Position numbers and translations under genes: made by a program. This document shows, in pieces, positions 1 through 5,258 of a stretch of DNA of 5,840 nt; position 1 is the stretch's first letter; every line of letters begins with the position of its first letter. The stretch comes from Flavobacteriia bacterium. Its GTDB lineage: Bacteria; Bacteroidota; Bacteroidia; Flavobacteriales; Flavobacteriaceae. The DNA lies in contig JAHBAN010000081.1 of NCBI GenBank assembly GCA_018500075.1, positions 1 to 5,840 on the forward strand. The letters run 5' to 3'. The notes beneath the pieces are model-generated. The model did not search any database. It saw only the letters and a list, made by a program, of their open reading frames with translations, and was not told where the DNA came from.

Positions 1-19
1 AGATGTGTATAAGAGACAG
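1..19 (+). other. Synthetic Tn5 mosaic end (Nextera adapter remnant)
   Basis: The first 19 bases are AGATGTGTATAAGAGACAG, the exact transferred-strand mosaic-end sequence used in Nextera tagmentation libraries. The same sequence occurs inverted at the far end of the window. Natural IS50 inside and outside ends differ from this engineered sequence, so it is residual library sequence rather than a native transposon end. The real genomic sequence begins at base 20. Confidence 0.97.
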
Positions 20-1156
20 GTTAGCCCTGTGGGCGCGGCCATGGCGGGGGGGTTTACTGTTGATAGCGTAGATGCGCATGACGGCACGACGCCCAACAAG
101 GGCCATGTCGGCAGTGCGGTATTTCCGGCGTTGCTGGCTGTGGCTGATGCGATGCGCGCCGGGGGGCGGCAGATTACGGGGGCGGAGTTCCTTCTCTGGC
201 TGGCGATCGGATATGAGGTGAGCGCGCGCGCAGGCAAGGCGCAGCACGCCACCTGCCCTGATTATCATACCTCGGGAAGCTGGACGGCTGTGGGCGTGGC
301 TGTGGCTGTGGGGCGGATGCTCGGGCTGGACGGCGCGGGGCTGCGCCATGCGGCGGGGATCGGCGAATATCACGGGCCGCGGAGCCAGATGATGCGGTGT
401 ATCGACTTTCCGACGATGCTGCGCGACGGCGTCGGCTGGGGCGCGCCGAGCGGTGTCACCGCGGCCTATCTGGCGATGGACGGCTTTACGGGCGCGCCTG
501 CGCTGACCTGTGAAAGCGAGGAGGCCGCGCCGTTTTGGGCTGGATTAGGCTCTGACTGGATGACGCTCGCGGACACGCATTACAAGAAATACCCGTGCTG
601 TCGCTGGGCGCATCCTTCGATGGATGCGGCGGCGGAGCTTATGGCCGAGCACGGCTTGCACCACAGCGCTGTGGCGCGGGTTGAGATCCGCACGTTTCAT
701 TATGCGACGCGGCTGGCGGGGCACCGGCCGGCGAGCATGGACGAGCTGGCGTATTCGATCGCTTTTCCTGTTGCGACAATGATTGTGCGTGGCGAATTTG
801 GCGCGCGCGAGATGGAGGAGGCGTTGCTTCAGGACGCAGATATTCTGCGCGTGAGCGCGGCGACAGAGCTGTTGGATGACGATGAGATGACCGCGCGCTC
901 AGTGGACAAGCGCTGGGCGGCTGTCACGATTGTTACCAAGGAGGGGGCGCGCTATGAGGCGGCGCCCCGTTCGGCGCGGGGCGATGTGGACGCGCCTTTG
1001 ACGGCTCAGGAGATGCGGGACAAGTATCATATGTTTGCCGACCCTGTTTTGGGCCGCGCCCGCGCCGAAGAGATCAGGGCGCTTTGTCTGCGGTTTGACA
1101 GTTTGGATGCGGCGGGCTTTGCGGGGCTGCTTGATCTTGTGCTGGCAGCCCCGTGA
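20..1156 (+). CDS. MmgE/PrpD family protein (5'-truncated by contig edge)
   Basis: This is the C-terminal 378 residues of an MmgE/PrpD-family enzyme, the family of 2-methylcitrate dehydratase, cis-aconitate decarboxylase and related cytosolic dehydratases or lyases. Visible family blocks include the early acid/His segment around VDAHDG..KGHVGSAVFPALL, followed by GYEVSARAG, then YHTSGSW..VG...GRMLGLD. Later come GAPSGVTAAYLAMDGFTGAP and the YKKYPCCRWAHPSMDA block typical of the middle of the family. Members usually run about 450-480 residues, so roughly 70-100 N-terminal residues are missing. The apparent GTG start at base 5 lies inside the adapter and is not biological; the adapter happens to join in frame. 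No prpB, prpC or acn neighbour is visible, so the substrate cannot be assigned and 2-methylcitrate is only one possibility. It ends with TGA, 3 nt from the stop of the convergent kinase gene. Confidence 0.9.
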   Translation, partial: VSPVGAAMAGGFTVDSVDAHDGTTPNKGHVGSAVFPALLAVADAMRAGGRQITGAEFLLWLAIGYEVSARAGKAQHATCPDYHTSGSWTAVGVAVAVGRMLGLDGAGLRHAAGIGEYHGPRSQMMRCIDFPTMLRDGVGWGAPSGVTAAYLAMDGFTGAPALTCESEEAAPFWAGLGSDWMTLADTHYKKYPCCRWAHPSMDAAAELMAEHGLHHSAVARVEIRTFHYATRLAGHRPASMDELAYSIAFPVATMIVRGEFGAREMEEALLQDADILRVSAATELLDDDEMTARSVDKRWAAVTIVTKEGARYEAAPRSARGDVDAPLTAQEMRDKYHMFADPVLGRARAEEIRALCLRFDSLDAAGFAGLLDLVLAAP

Positions 1157-1159
1157 GCT

Positions 1160-2149
1160 TTAGAGAAGGCCGTTTTTGACGAAAAGCGCCTTCATGTCGG
1201 CGTCGGGGCGGGGGCCGATGTGGCTGATCACTTCGGCGGCGCAGAGATTGCCCATGGTGCCGCAGGTTTTCATATCGCGGCCTGTGACGAGGCCGAAGAG
1301 AAAGCCCGCCGCGAACTGATCGCCTGCGCCGGTGGCGTCAACGGGGACAATTTTTGTCACGCCGATATCGGTGCGCTGGCCATTTTGGATGATGCTCACA
1401 CCATCGCCCGAGCGGGTGCAGACCACGAGCGGGCAGGCGGCGGCGACGCGGGCGAGATCGGCCTCGAGGTCGTTGTCCTGATAGAGCGAGCGGATTTCGG
1501 CTTCGTTGCCGATGACGAAGTCCATTTCGTTTTCGATCAGGCTGACAAAATCGGCGCGGTGGCGCTCGACACAGAAGGGATCGGAAATGGCGATCCCGGC
1601 GCGGCCCCCTGCGGCGCGGCAGGCGCGGGCCGTGCGGATGAAGGCGTCTTTGCCTTTGTCCTTGTCAAAGAGATAGCCTTCCAGAAACACAATTTCGGCC
1701 CCCGCTGCGACGGAGTCGTCCACATCATCGGGGCCAAGCTCGGCGGAAATGCCGAGATAGGTGTTCATCGAGCGCTCGCCATCGGGGGAGACAAAGATCA
1801 TCGAGCGGGAGGTGGGCAGCTCGCCGCCCGCCACGGGGGCATTCACAAAGTCGATGCCCTCTTTTGTCATCGCGTCAGCATAGAAATGGCCCAGCTCGTC
1901 GTCGCGCACCCGGCCAATGAAGCCCGTGGCGAGGCCGAGGCTGCCGATGCCTGCGATTGTGTTGGCCACAGAGCCGCCCGGAGTCTGGACGCGCTCGCCC
2001 ATGGCCGAAAACAGCGCTTCGGAGCGCTCTGTTTCGACCAGCTGCATGATCCCTTTTTCGATCCCCATGTCAGCGAGGAAAGCGTCGGTCGACTGGGTGA
2101 TGACATCAACAACAGCGTTGCCGATACCGACGACTTTATATTTTTTCAT
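1160..2149 (-). CDS. PfkB-family kinase, adenosine kinase-like
   Basis: A 329-residue ribokinase/PfkB-fold kinase that transfers the ATP gamma-phosphate to a sugar or nucleoside hydroxyl in the cytosol. The N-terminus KYKVVGIGNAVVDV is the usual first beta strand and substrate Asp region. PfkB signature 1 lies at residues 58-72 (GGSVANTIAGIGSLG). Signature 2 is at 271-284 (DATGAGDQFAAGFL), with Asp277 as the catalytic base and GAG forming the anion hole. GNEAE (214-218) is the conserved Asn/Glu element near Mg/ATP. Alphaproteobacterial proteins of this type are commonly named adenosine kinase, but the substrate is not proven by sequence; another nucleoside or sugar is possible. Its ATG overlaps the TGA of nth as ATGA (2146-2149), so translation is probably coupled. 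A weak GAGG lies about 10 nt upstream of the start. Length and motifs look intact. Confidence 0.92.
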   Translation of the reverse strand: MKKYKVVGIGNAVVDVITQSTDAFLADMGIEKGIMQLVETERSEALFSAMGERVQTPGGSVANTIAGIGSLGLATGFIGRVRDDELGHFYADAMTKEGIDFVNAPVAGGELPTSRSMIFVSPDGERSMNTYLGISAELGPDDVDDSVAAGAEIVFLEGYLFDKDKGKDAFIRTARACRAAGGRAGIAISDPFCVERHRADFVSLIENEMDFVIGNEAEIRSLYQDNDLEADLARVAAACPLVVCTRSGDGVSIIQNGQRTDIGVTKIVPVDATGAGDQFAAGFLFGLVTGRDMKTCGTMGNLCAAEVISHIGPRPDADMKALFVKNGLL

Positions 2150-2790
2150 AGGTTTTTGTCCTCAAATTCACAGAGATCGCGGATGATACAGGTGTTGCAC
2201 AGGGGCTTGCGCGCCTTGCAGTGGTAGCGGCCATGCAGGATGAGCCAGTGATGGGCGTGAAGCTGGAAATCAGCCGGGATGTTATCTTCTATGGCGCGCT
2301 CGACGGCGTCGACATCTTTGCCGGGGCAGATGCCCGAGCGGTTGCCAACGCGGAAGATATGGGTGTCGACGGCCTGCGCGGGCATACGCCACCACATATT
2401 GAGCACCACATTGGCCGTCTTGCGGCCCACACCGGGGAGCGAGACCAGTGCGGCGCGGGAATTGGGAACCTCGCCACCGTAGTCTTCGACCAGAATGCGC
2501 GAGAGCTTGATGACATTCTTGGCCTTGTTGCGGAACAGGCCGATTGTCTTGATGTGCTCGATCAGGCCTTCTTCGCCCAGCGCCAACATTTTTTCGGGGG
2601 TGTCGGCGATTTTGAAAAGCTCTTTTGTGGCTTTGTTCACGCCCACATCGGTGGCTTGGGCCGAAAGCGCCACGGCGACGACAAGGGTATAGACATTGAC
2701 ATGATCAAGCTCGCCCACAGGGGCGGGATCTGCCGCGTGAAAGCGGGTGAAAATGTCCCGTAGGGTCTGATAATCGAGTTGCTTGGCCAT
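2146..2790 (-). CDS. nth: Endonuclease III (DNA glycosylase/AP lyase)
   Basis: A 214-residue bifunctional base-excision repair enzyme that removes oxidised pyrimidines and cleaves the abasic site by beta-elimination. The helix-hairpin-helix LPGVGRKTA is at residues 118-126 and contains the catalytic Lys124 (E. coli Lys120). VDTHIFRV carries the catalytic Asp142 (E. coli Asp138). The C-terminal [4Fe-4S] ligands follow the exact Cys-X6-Cys-X2-Cys-X5-Cys spacing (Cys191, 198, 201, 207). LSAQATDVGVNKAT and HHWLILHGRY are also strongly conserved family blocks. Length matches E. coli Nth (211 residues) with a four-residue N-terminal extension. It is first in an overlapping pair with the kinase gene. 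No Shine-Dalgarno sequence is evident before the ATG; the upstream bases are C-rich, so translation may be leaderless or SD-independent. Identification is secure. Confidence 0.98.
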   Translation of the reverse strand: MAKQLDYQTLRDIFTRFHAADPAPVGELDHVNVYTLVVAVALSAQATDVGVNKATKELFKIADTPEKMLALGEEGLIEHIKTIGLFRNKAKNVIKLSRILVEDYGGEVPNSRAALVSLPGVGRKTANVVLNMWWRMPAQAVDTHIFRVGNRSGICPGKDVDAVERAIEDNIPADFQLHAHHWLILHGRYHCKARKPLCNTCIIRDLCEFEDKNL

Positions 2791-2821
2791 GGGCCAGTTC
2801 TATGCCCGTGATGGGCGGCAA

Positions 2822-2853
2822 GGGCAAGAGGCGGGGGGTTTTGCCTCTTGCCC
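2822..2853 (-). terminator. Perfect 11-bp stem-loop after the DsrE-like gene (no U-tract)
   Basis: GGGCAAGAGGC (2822-2832) pairs perfectly with GCCTCTTGCCC (2843-2853) around a 10-nt loop. It starts 6 nt past the stop of the minus-strand DsrE-like gene and 31 nt before the nth start. Neither strand has a run of T after the stem, so it is not a standard intrinsic terminator. It could attenuate, protect the 3' end, or mark an RNA processing point between the two genes. The structure is directly seen; the function is inferred. Confidence 0.45.
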
Positions 2854-2859
2854 GAAGGA

Positions 2860-3333
2860 TCAGAACGACCAGACGACAGTATCATCATCGGCCATTGCGC
2901 CTGCCATGGCGGGAGGGCTGGCCACTGTGACGCCTTCTATCAGCACGCTGGCGTCAGCGCCTTTTCCCGGAAGGTAGATGGCGCAGACTTCGACGCGGGC
3001 GCCTTTGTCCATCGCCATTTTCAAAAGACCTTGCGGGCTGGCGCCCATGGGCGGCTGGCCGGCTGTGGCGCTGTCTGGCGCTTCGGCCAGAGCCATATCA
3101 CCGGCAGGGCCGCAGAGCAGGATATGGGCGGGATGGCCCTGACCCATGGCTTGGGTGGTGAGCACCATCGACATCAGCTGCACCTGTGCGTTTTCGGATG
3201 TGACCACAGTCACCAGCTTGTCGGGCCGATCGCTGGCGGCGGCGGGCAGGGCAAGGGCAAAGAGGGCAGTGGCAAAGAAGGCGGGGGCACAGAAGGCGGG
3301 GGCAAAGAGGGTGGCGGCAAGACCGTTTTTCAT
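2860..3333 (-). CDS. Exported DsrE-fold protein
   Basis: A 157-residue protein with a cleavable-looking signal peptide followed by a DsrE/DsrF-like domain. The N-terminus MKNG is followed by a hydrophobic stretch (about residues 5-30) and an Ala-rich AxA site near residues 31-34. The mature part has the family's pattern: VTVVTSENAQVQLMSMVLTT as the first strand and helix, HILLCG (Cys74), and GLLKMAMDKGARVEVC ending in Cys117. It closes with LIEGVTVASPPAMAGAMADDDTVVWSF, the usual DsrE ending. Cys117 sits where DsrE relatives carry a reactive sulfur-carrier cysteine, but no second nearby Cys forms CxxC. Export suggests a periplasmic thiol or sulfur role; the exact function is unknown. The ATG at 3333 is chosen over an upstream in-frame TTG at 3345 because GGAGAG lies 4 nt before the ATG and overlaps that TTG. 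Transcription is divergent from the Ada-like gene. Confidence 0.8.
   Translation of the reverse strand: MKNGLAATLFAPAFCAPAFFATALFALALPAAASDRPDKLVTVVTSENAQVQLMSMVLTTQAMGQGHPAHILLCGPAGDMALAEAPDSATAGQPPMGASPQGLLKMAMDKGARVEVCAIYLPGKGADASVLIEGVTVASPPAMAGAMADDDTVVWSF
3256..3315 (-). repeat. 15-bp tandem repeat (4 copies) inside a signal peptide
   Basis: Four consecutive imperfect 15-bp units occupy 3256-3270, 3271-3285, 3286-3300 and 3301-3315, with plus-strand consensus GGCAAAGAAGGCGGG. The unit length is a multiple of three and the units are in phase with the DsrE-like reading frame. They encode ATLFA, PAFCA, PAFFA and TALFA (residues 7-26), the hydrophobic core of the signal peptide. A degenerate fifth unit (LALPA) follows at 3241-3255. 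Confidence 0.85.
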
Positions 3334-3337
3334 GGAA

Positions 3338-3343
3338 CTCTCC
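3338..3343 (-). promoter_or_regulatory. Shine-Dalgarno site deciding the DsrE-like start
   Basis: On the minus strand GGAGAG ends 4 nt before ATG 3333-3331. The alternative TTG start at 3345 would overlap this site, so the ATG is the better start. Confidence 0.8.
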
Positions 3344-3366
3344 AAAGGTTACGTGGCGCGCGTCTG

Positions 3367-3400
3367 GTTTAAACATATGCTGCAAGCGCTATGTTTAAAC
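3367..3400. promoter_or_regulatory. Inverted repeat with two GTTTAAAC palindromes, candidate operator
   Basis: GTTTAAACATA (3367-3377) is repeated in exact inverted form as TATGTTTAAAC (3390-3400) around a 12-nt spacer. Each arm contains the perfect 8-bp palindrome GTTTAAAC, with centres 26 bp apart. The element is AT-rich within a GC-rich intergenic region between divergent genes. It lies 34-67 nt upstream of the DsrE-like ATG and 97-130 nt upstream of the Ada-like ATG. A symmetric weak TATGTT (-10-like) is present in each direction. It is probably a binding site for a dimeric regulator; which regulator is unknown. Confidence 0.6.
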
Positions 3401-3496
3401 GCGCCATTGTGACGCGCCGGAGATCGGCGGCGAAAATCCGCAGGAAACGGGTCGCTTGGGCGCGGGAGGGCGGCTAGGATATCGGCAGGGAGACCA

Positions 3497-4339
3497 ATGA
3501 TGACGACAGACCAGCCCGAGGGGCAGTATCATTACCAGCTGATGCGACGGGCTTTGGAGGCGATTGACGCGGCCGAGGCCCCGCTTTCGCTTGAGGCTTT
3601 GGCGGGCGAGATGGCGATGAGCGCGGCGCATTTCCAGCGCATTTTTTCGGCTTGGGTGGGTGTGTCGCCCAAGCGCTACCAGCAGTATTTGCAGCTCGGT
3701 CAGGCAAAGCGGCTGTTAAACGAGCGGTTTACCACGCTGGAAACAGCCCAGTCTGTCGGACTATCGGGCGGCGGGCGGCTGCACGACCTTTTTCTGCGTT
3801 GGGAGGCGATGAGCCCCGGAGAATTTGCGCGCAAAGGAGCGGGGCTGACGATCTGCTATGGCTGGTTTGACACCCCGTTTGGCGAAACGCTTGTGATGGG
3901 CACAGAGCGGGGCATTTGCGGCATGGGCTTTGCCGAAGAAATGGGGCGGGAGAGCTGTTTTGCGGATCTGGCGCAGCGCTGGCCGAAGGCTGCGTTTGAA
4001 CAGAAGCCGGAGGCGCTTGAGAGCTGGGTCAGGGCCGCGCAGAGGCAGAGGGGCGAAACCGCGCTGCACCTGATCGGCGCGCCCTTCCAGATCAAGGTCT
4101 GGGAGGCTTTGTTAAGGGTGCCATCGGGCCATGTGACCACCTATAGCGAGATCGCGGGGGCGATTGGCCACCCCAAGGCGGTGCGCGCCGTGGGCACGGC
4201 TGTGGGGCGCAACCCTGTGAGCTGGCTGATCCCGTGCCACCGCGCTCTGCGCAAATCGGGGGCGCTGGGCGGCTATCACTGGGGATTGCCTGTGAAGCGG
4301 GCGCTTTTGGCCTGGGAGTCGGCGCGCGAGGAGGCGTGA
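3497..4339 (+). CDS. Ada-like AraC-HTH / O6-alkylguanine-DNA alkyltransferase fusion
   Basis: A 280-residue fusion that should transfer alkyl groups from O6-alkylguanine (or O4-alkylthymine) to its own cysteine and may also regulate transcription. Residues about 14-112 form an AraC-type pair of HTH motifs (LSLEALAGEMAMSAAHFQRIF, then the second HTH ending SPGEFARKG). Residues about 118-195 match the ribonuclease-H-like lead-in domain, starting CYGWFDTPFGETLVMGTERGICGMGF. Residues 196-275 are the catalytic domain: FQIKVWEAL, Tyr216, RAVG with Arg230, Asn239, and the active site PCHR with nucleophile Cys247, then GALGGYHWG. Compared with E. coli Ada (354 residues) it lacks the N-terminal zinc/methylphosphotriester domain with Cys38, so the classic activation switch is absent. 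AGGGAGA lies at 3487-3493. Adjacent ATGs at 3497 and 3500 are both possible, and the second has the better spacing (7 nt from GGGAG). Confidence 0.93.
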   Translation: MMTTDQPEGQYHYQLMRRALEAIDAAEAPLSLEALAGEMAMSAAHFQRIFSAWVGVSPKRYQQYLQLGQAKRLLNERFTTLETAQSVGLSGGGRLHDLFLRWEAMSPGEFARKGAGLTICYGWFDTPFGETLVMGTERGICGMGFAEEMGRESCFADLAQRWPKAAFEQKPEALESWVRAAQRQRGETALHLIGAPFQIKVWEALLRVPSGHVTTYSEIAGAIGHPKAVRAVGTAVGRNPVSWLIPCHRALRKSGALGGYHWGLPVKRALLAWESAREEA

Positions 4340-4380
4340 GAGCATGGGCGAATTGCTGCCGATCGGGGGGGTGTGCTGCC

Positions 4381-4409
4381 TTTGTGACGGGGCCGAGAAG
4401 GTATATATA
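4381..4409 (+). promoter_or_regulatory. Candidate promoter of the OmpA-family lipoprotein gene
   Basis: An AT-rich TATATATA run (4402-4409) stands out in this GC-rich intergenic stretch and resembles a -10 box. TTTGTG (4381-4386) lies 17 bp before TATATA at 4404-4409 and could be a weak -35. This would place transcription start near 4416, just before a stem-loop. It is a visual match only. Confidence 0.4.
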
Positions 4410-4417
4410 GCGGGTAA

Positions 4418-4434
4418 GCCGCAAGCTGTGCGGC
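4418..4434 (+). promoter_or_regulatory. 5' leader stem-loop of the OmpA-family lipoprotein mRNA
   Basis: GCCGCA (4418-4423) pairs perfectly with TGCGGC (4429-4434) around the loop AGCTG. It would sit at or very near the 5' end of the mRNA if the upstream TATATA is the -10 box, and ends 18 nt before the preferred ATG at 4453. A role in mRNA stability or translation is inferred only. Confidence 0.4.
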
Positions 4435-4443
4435 ATGAAAAAC

Positions 4444-4447
4444 GAGG
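4444..4447 (+). promoter_or_regulatory. Shine-Dalgarno site deciding the OmpA-lipoprotein start
   Basis: GAGG lies 5 nt before ATG 4453. The earlier in-frame ATG at 4435 directly follows a hairpin and has no such site, so 4453 is preferred. Confidence 0.65.
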
Positions 4448-4452
4448 CAGAC

Positions 4453-5112
4453 ATGAAAATTTTTTCCAAATTCACGGGCGTCAGCGCTGCGGGTGCGATT
4501 GTTTTACTGGCGGGGTGCACCGACCCCGGGCTTGTCAGCCCGAATGACCCCAACCGGAAGGCCAAGGAGGGCGCTTTGCTCGGCGCGGCGGCGGGCGCTA
4601 TTATTGGCGGTCTGACGCAGGATGACGGCAAGAAAGGCGCGTTCCGGGGCGCTCTTGTCGGCGCGGGGCTTGGCGGGCTGACGGGCGCGGCGCTTGACCA
4701 GCAAGAGCGGGATTTGCGCGCGCGGCTTGGCACCGAGGCCAAGATTGTGAACACCGGCCAGCGGCTGATTGTGACGATGCCGCAGGATATTCTTTTTGCC
4801 ACCGACAGCGCGAGCCTGCGCCCTGATCTGACGAGCGATATCCGGTCTGTGGCGAGCAGCCTCAACACCTATGGCGAGTCAACCGTGCAGGTGGTCGGCC
4901 ACACCGACAACACCGGCGATGCGGGCTATAACCAGAGCCTGAGTTTGCGCCGTGCGCAGGCTGTGACGGCTGTCTTGGCGAGCGAGGGGGTGAACAGCTT
5001 CCGGATGCAGGCTGTGGGGCGCGGCGAGGATATGCCTTTGGCGACCAACCTGACGCCCGAGGGGCGCCAGCTCAACCGCCGTGTCGAGATTGTGATTACG
5101 CCGCGCGTATAA
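4453..5112 (+). CDS. Glycine-zipper OmpA-family lipoprotein (YiaD-like)
   Basis: A 219-residue envelope lipoprotein expected to be anchored by lipid and to bind peptidoglycan. Residues 1-22 are a lipoprotein signal peptide with lipobox LAGC and lipidated Cys22; Thr-Asp follow it. Residues about 39-82 form a glycine-zipper stretch (GALLGAAAGAIIGG, GALVGAGLGGLTGAA). The OmpA C-terminal domain spans about 105-219: ILFATDSASLRPD, VVGHTDNTGDAGYNQSLSLRRAQAV, and GRQLNRRVEIVI. Asp152 and Arg167 match the pair that binds diaminopimelate in OmpA-like domains, with the same 15-residue spacing. Architecture and length are those of E. coli YiaD, though orthology is not shown. The ATG at 4453 is preferred over 4435 (six residues longer) because GAGG lies 5 nt upstream. 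The gene has a plausible own promoter and a strong terminator, so it is probably a single-gene unit. Confidence 0.93.
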   Translation: MKIFSKFTGVSAAGAIVLLAGCTDPGLVSPNDPNRKAKEGALLGAAAGAIIGGLTQDDGKKGAFRGALVGAGLGGLTGAALDQQERDLRARLGTEAKIVNTGQRLIVTMPQDILFATDSASLRPDLTSDIRSVASSLNTYGESTVQVVGHTDNTGDAGYNQSLSLRRAQAVTAVLASEGVNSFRMQAVGRGEDMPLATNLTPEGRQLNRRVEIVITPRV

Positions 5113-5134
5113 ACCCGCGACAGCGGCCTGATCT

Positions 5135-5176
5135 GGCCCTGCCTGATTTTGGATCGGGCGGGGCCTTTTCTTTTTT
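5135..5176 (+). terminator. Intrinsic terminator after the OmpA-family lipoprotein
   Basis: GGCCCTGCCTGAT (5135-5147) pairs with ATCGGGCGGGGCC (5153-5165) over 13 positions, including two G-U wobbles in RNA, around a 5-nt loop (5148-5152). It is followed directly by TTTTCTTTTTT (5166-5176). It begins 22 nt after the TAA stop and is a textbook Rho-independent terminator for plus-strand transcription. Confidence 0.93.
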
Positions 5177-5215
5177 GCACAGGCGCTGTGCGCTGGCGGC
5201 GATTGCTGCGCCGCC
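5177..5215. repeat. Two further inverted repeats in the intergenic region
   Basis: GCACAG (5177-5182) and CTGTGC (5186-5191) form a 6-bp stem with a 3-nt loop. GGCGGCG (5195-5201) and CGCCGCC (5209-5215) form a 7-bp stem with a 7-nt loop. Both lie between the terminator U-tract and the reductase gene. No function is assigned, and GC-rich sequence makes such stems fairly likely by chance. Confidence 0.4.
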
Positions 5216-5231
5216 GGCCCGAGGCTAGGAG
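5203..5231 (+). promoter_or_regulatory. Weak candidate promoter of the FMN reductase gene
   Basis: TTGCTG (5203-5208) and TAGGAG (5226-5231) are separated by 17 bp, giving a start near 5238 and a leader of about 20 nt that contains the GGAGG. The -10 match is poor (3 of 6). A promoter is expected here because a strong terminator lies just upstream, but the exact site is uncertain. Confidence 0.3.
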
Positions 5232-5248
5232 CGGGGGACTTTAGGATT

Positions 5249-5253
5249 GGAGG
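5249..5253 (+). promoter_or_regulatory. Shine-Dalgarno site deciding the FMN reductase start
   Basis: GGAGG lies 5 nt before ATG 5259, an ideal arrangement. An in-frame TTG at 5247 overlaps this site and would give a four-residue longer protein; it is rejected. Confidence 0.9.
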
Positions 5254-5258
5254 CCCAA

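Noticed and set aside
1220..2227. A 335-codon plus-strand open frame opposite the kinase gene
   Set aside because: It is antisense to a well-conserved PfkB kinase. Its translation is Ala/Gly/Asp/His-rich without recognisable domains, as expected for a shadow frame in GC-rich DNA.
3241..3320. Possible CRISPR-like or regulatory repeat array
   Set aside because: The 15-bp units are directly adjacent with no spacers, lie wholly inside a coding frame and match its codon phase.
2221..3372. Plus-strand open frames 2221-2763 and 2848-3372 opposite nth and the DsrE-like gene
   Set aside because: They are antisense to genes with clear catalytic motifs. The second is dominated by Gly-Lys-Glu repeats that merely read the opposite strand of the signal-peptide repeat.
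4344..4547. A 67-codon plus-strand small ORF with a Cys-rich start (VCCLCD)
   Set aside because: It runs through the candidate promoter and out of frame into the OmpA-family gene, with only a poor ribosome site; no support as a real small protein.
4092..4868. A 258-codon minus-strand open frame across the Ada-like and OmpA-like genes
   Set aside because: It spans two real genes and their promoter region, has Pro/Ala/Arg/Ser-rich low-complexity translation and no motif.
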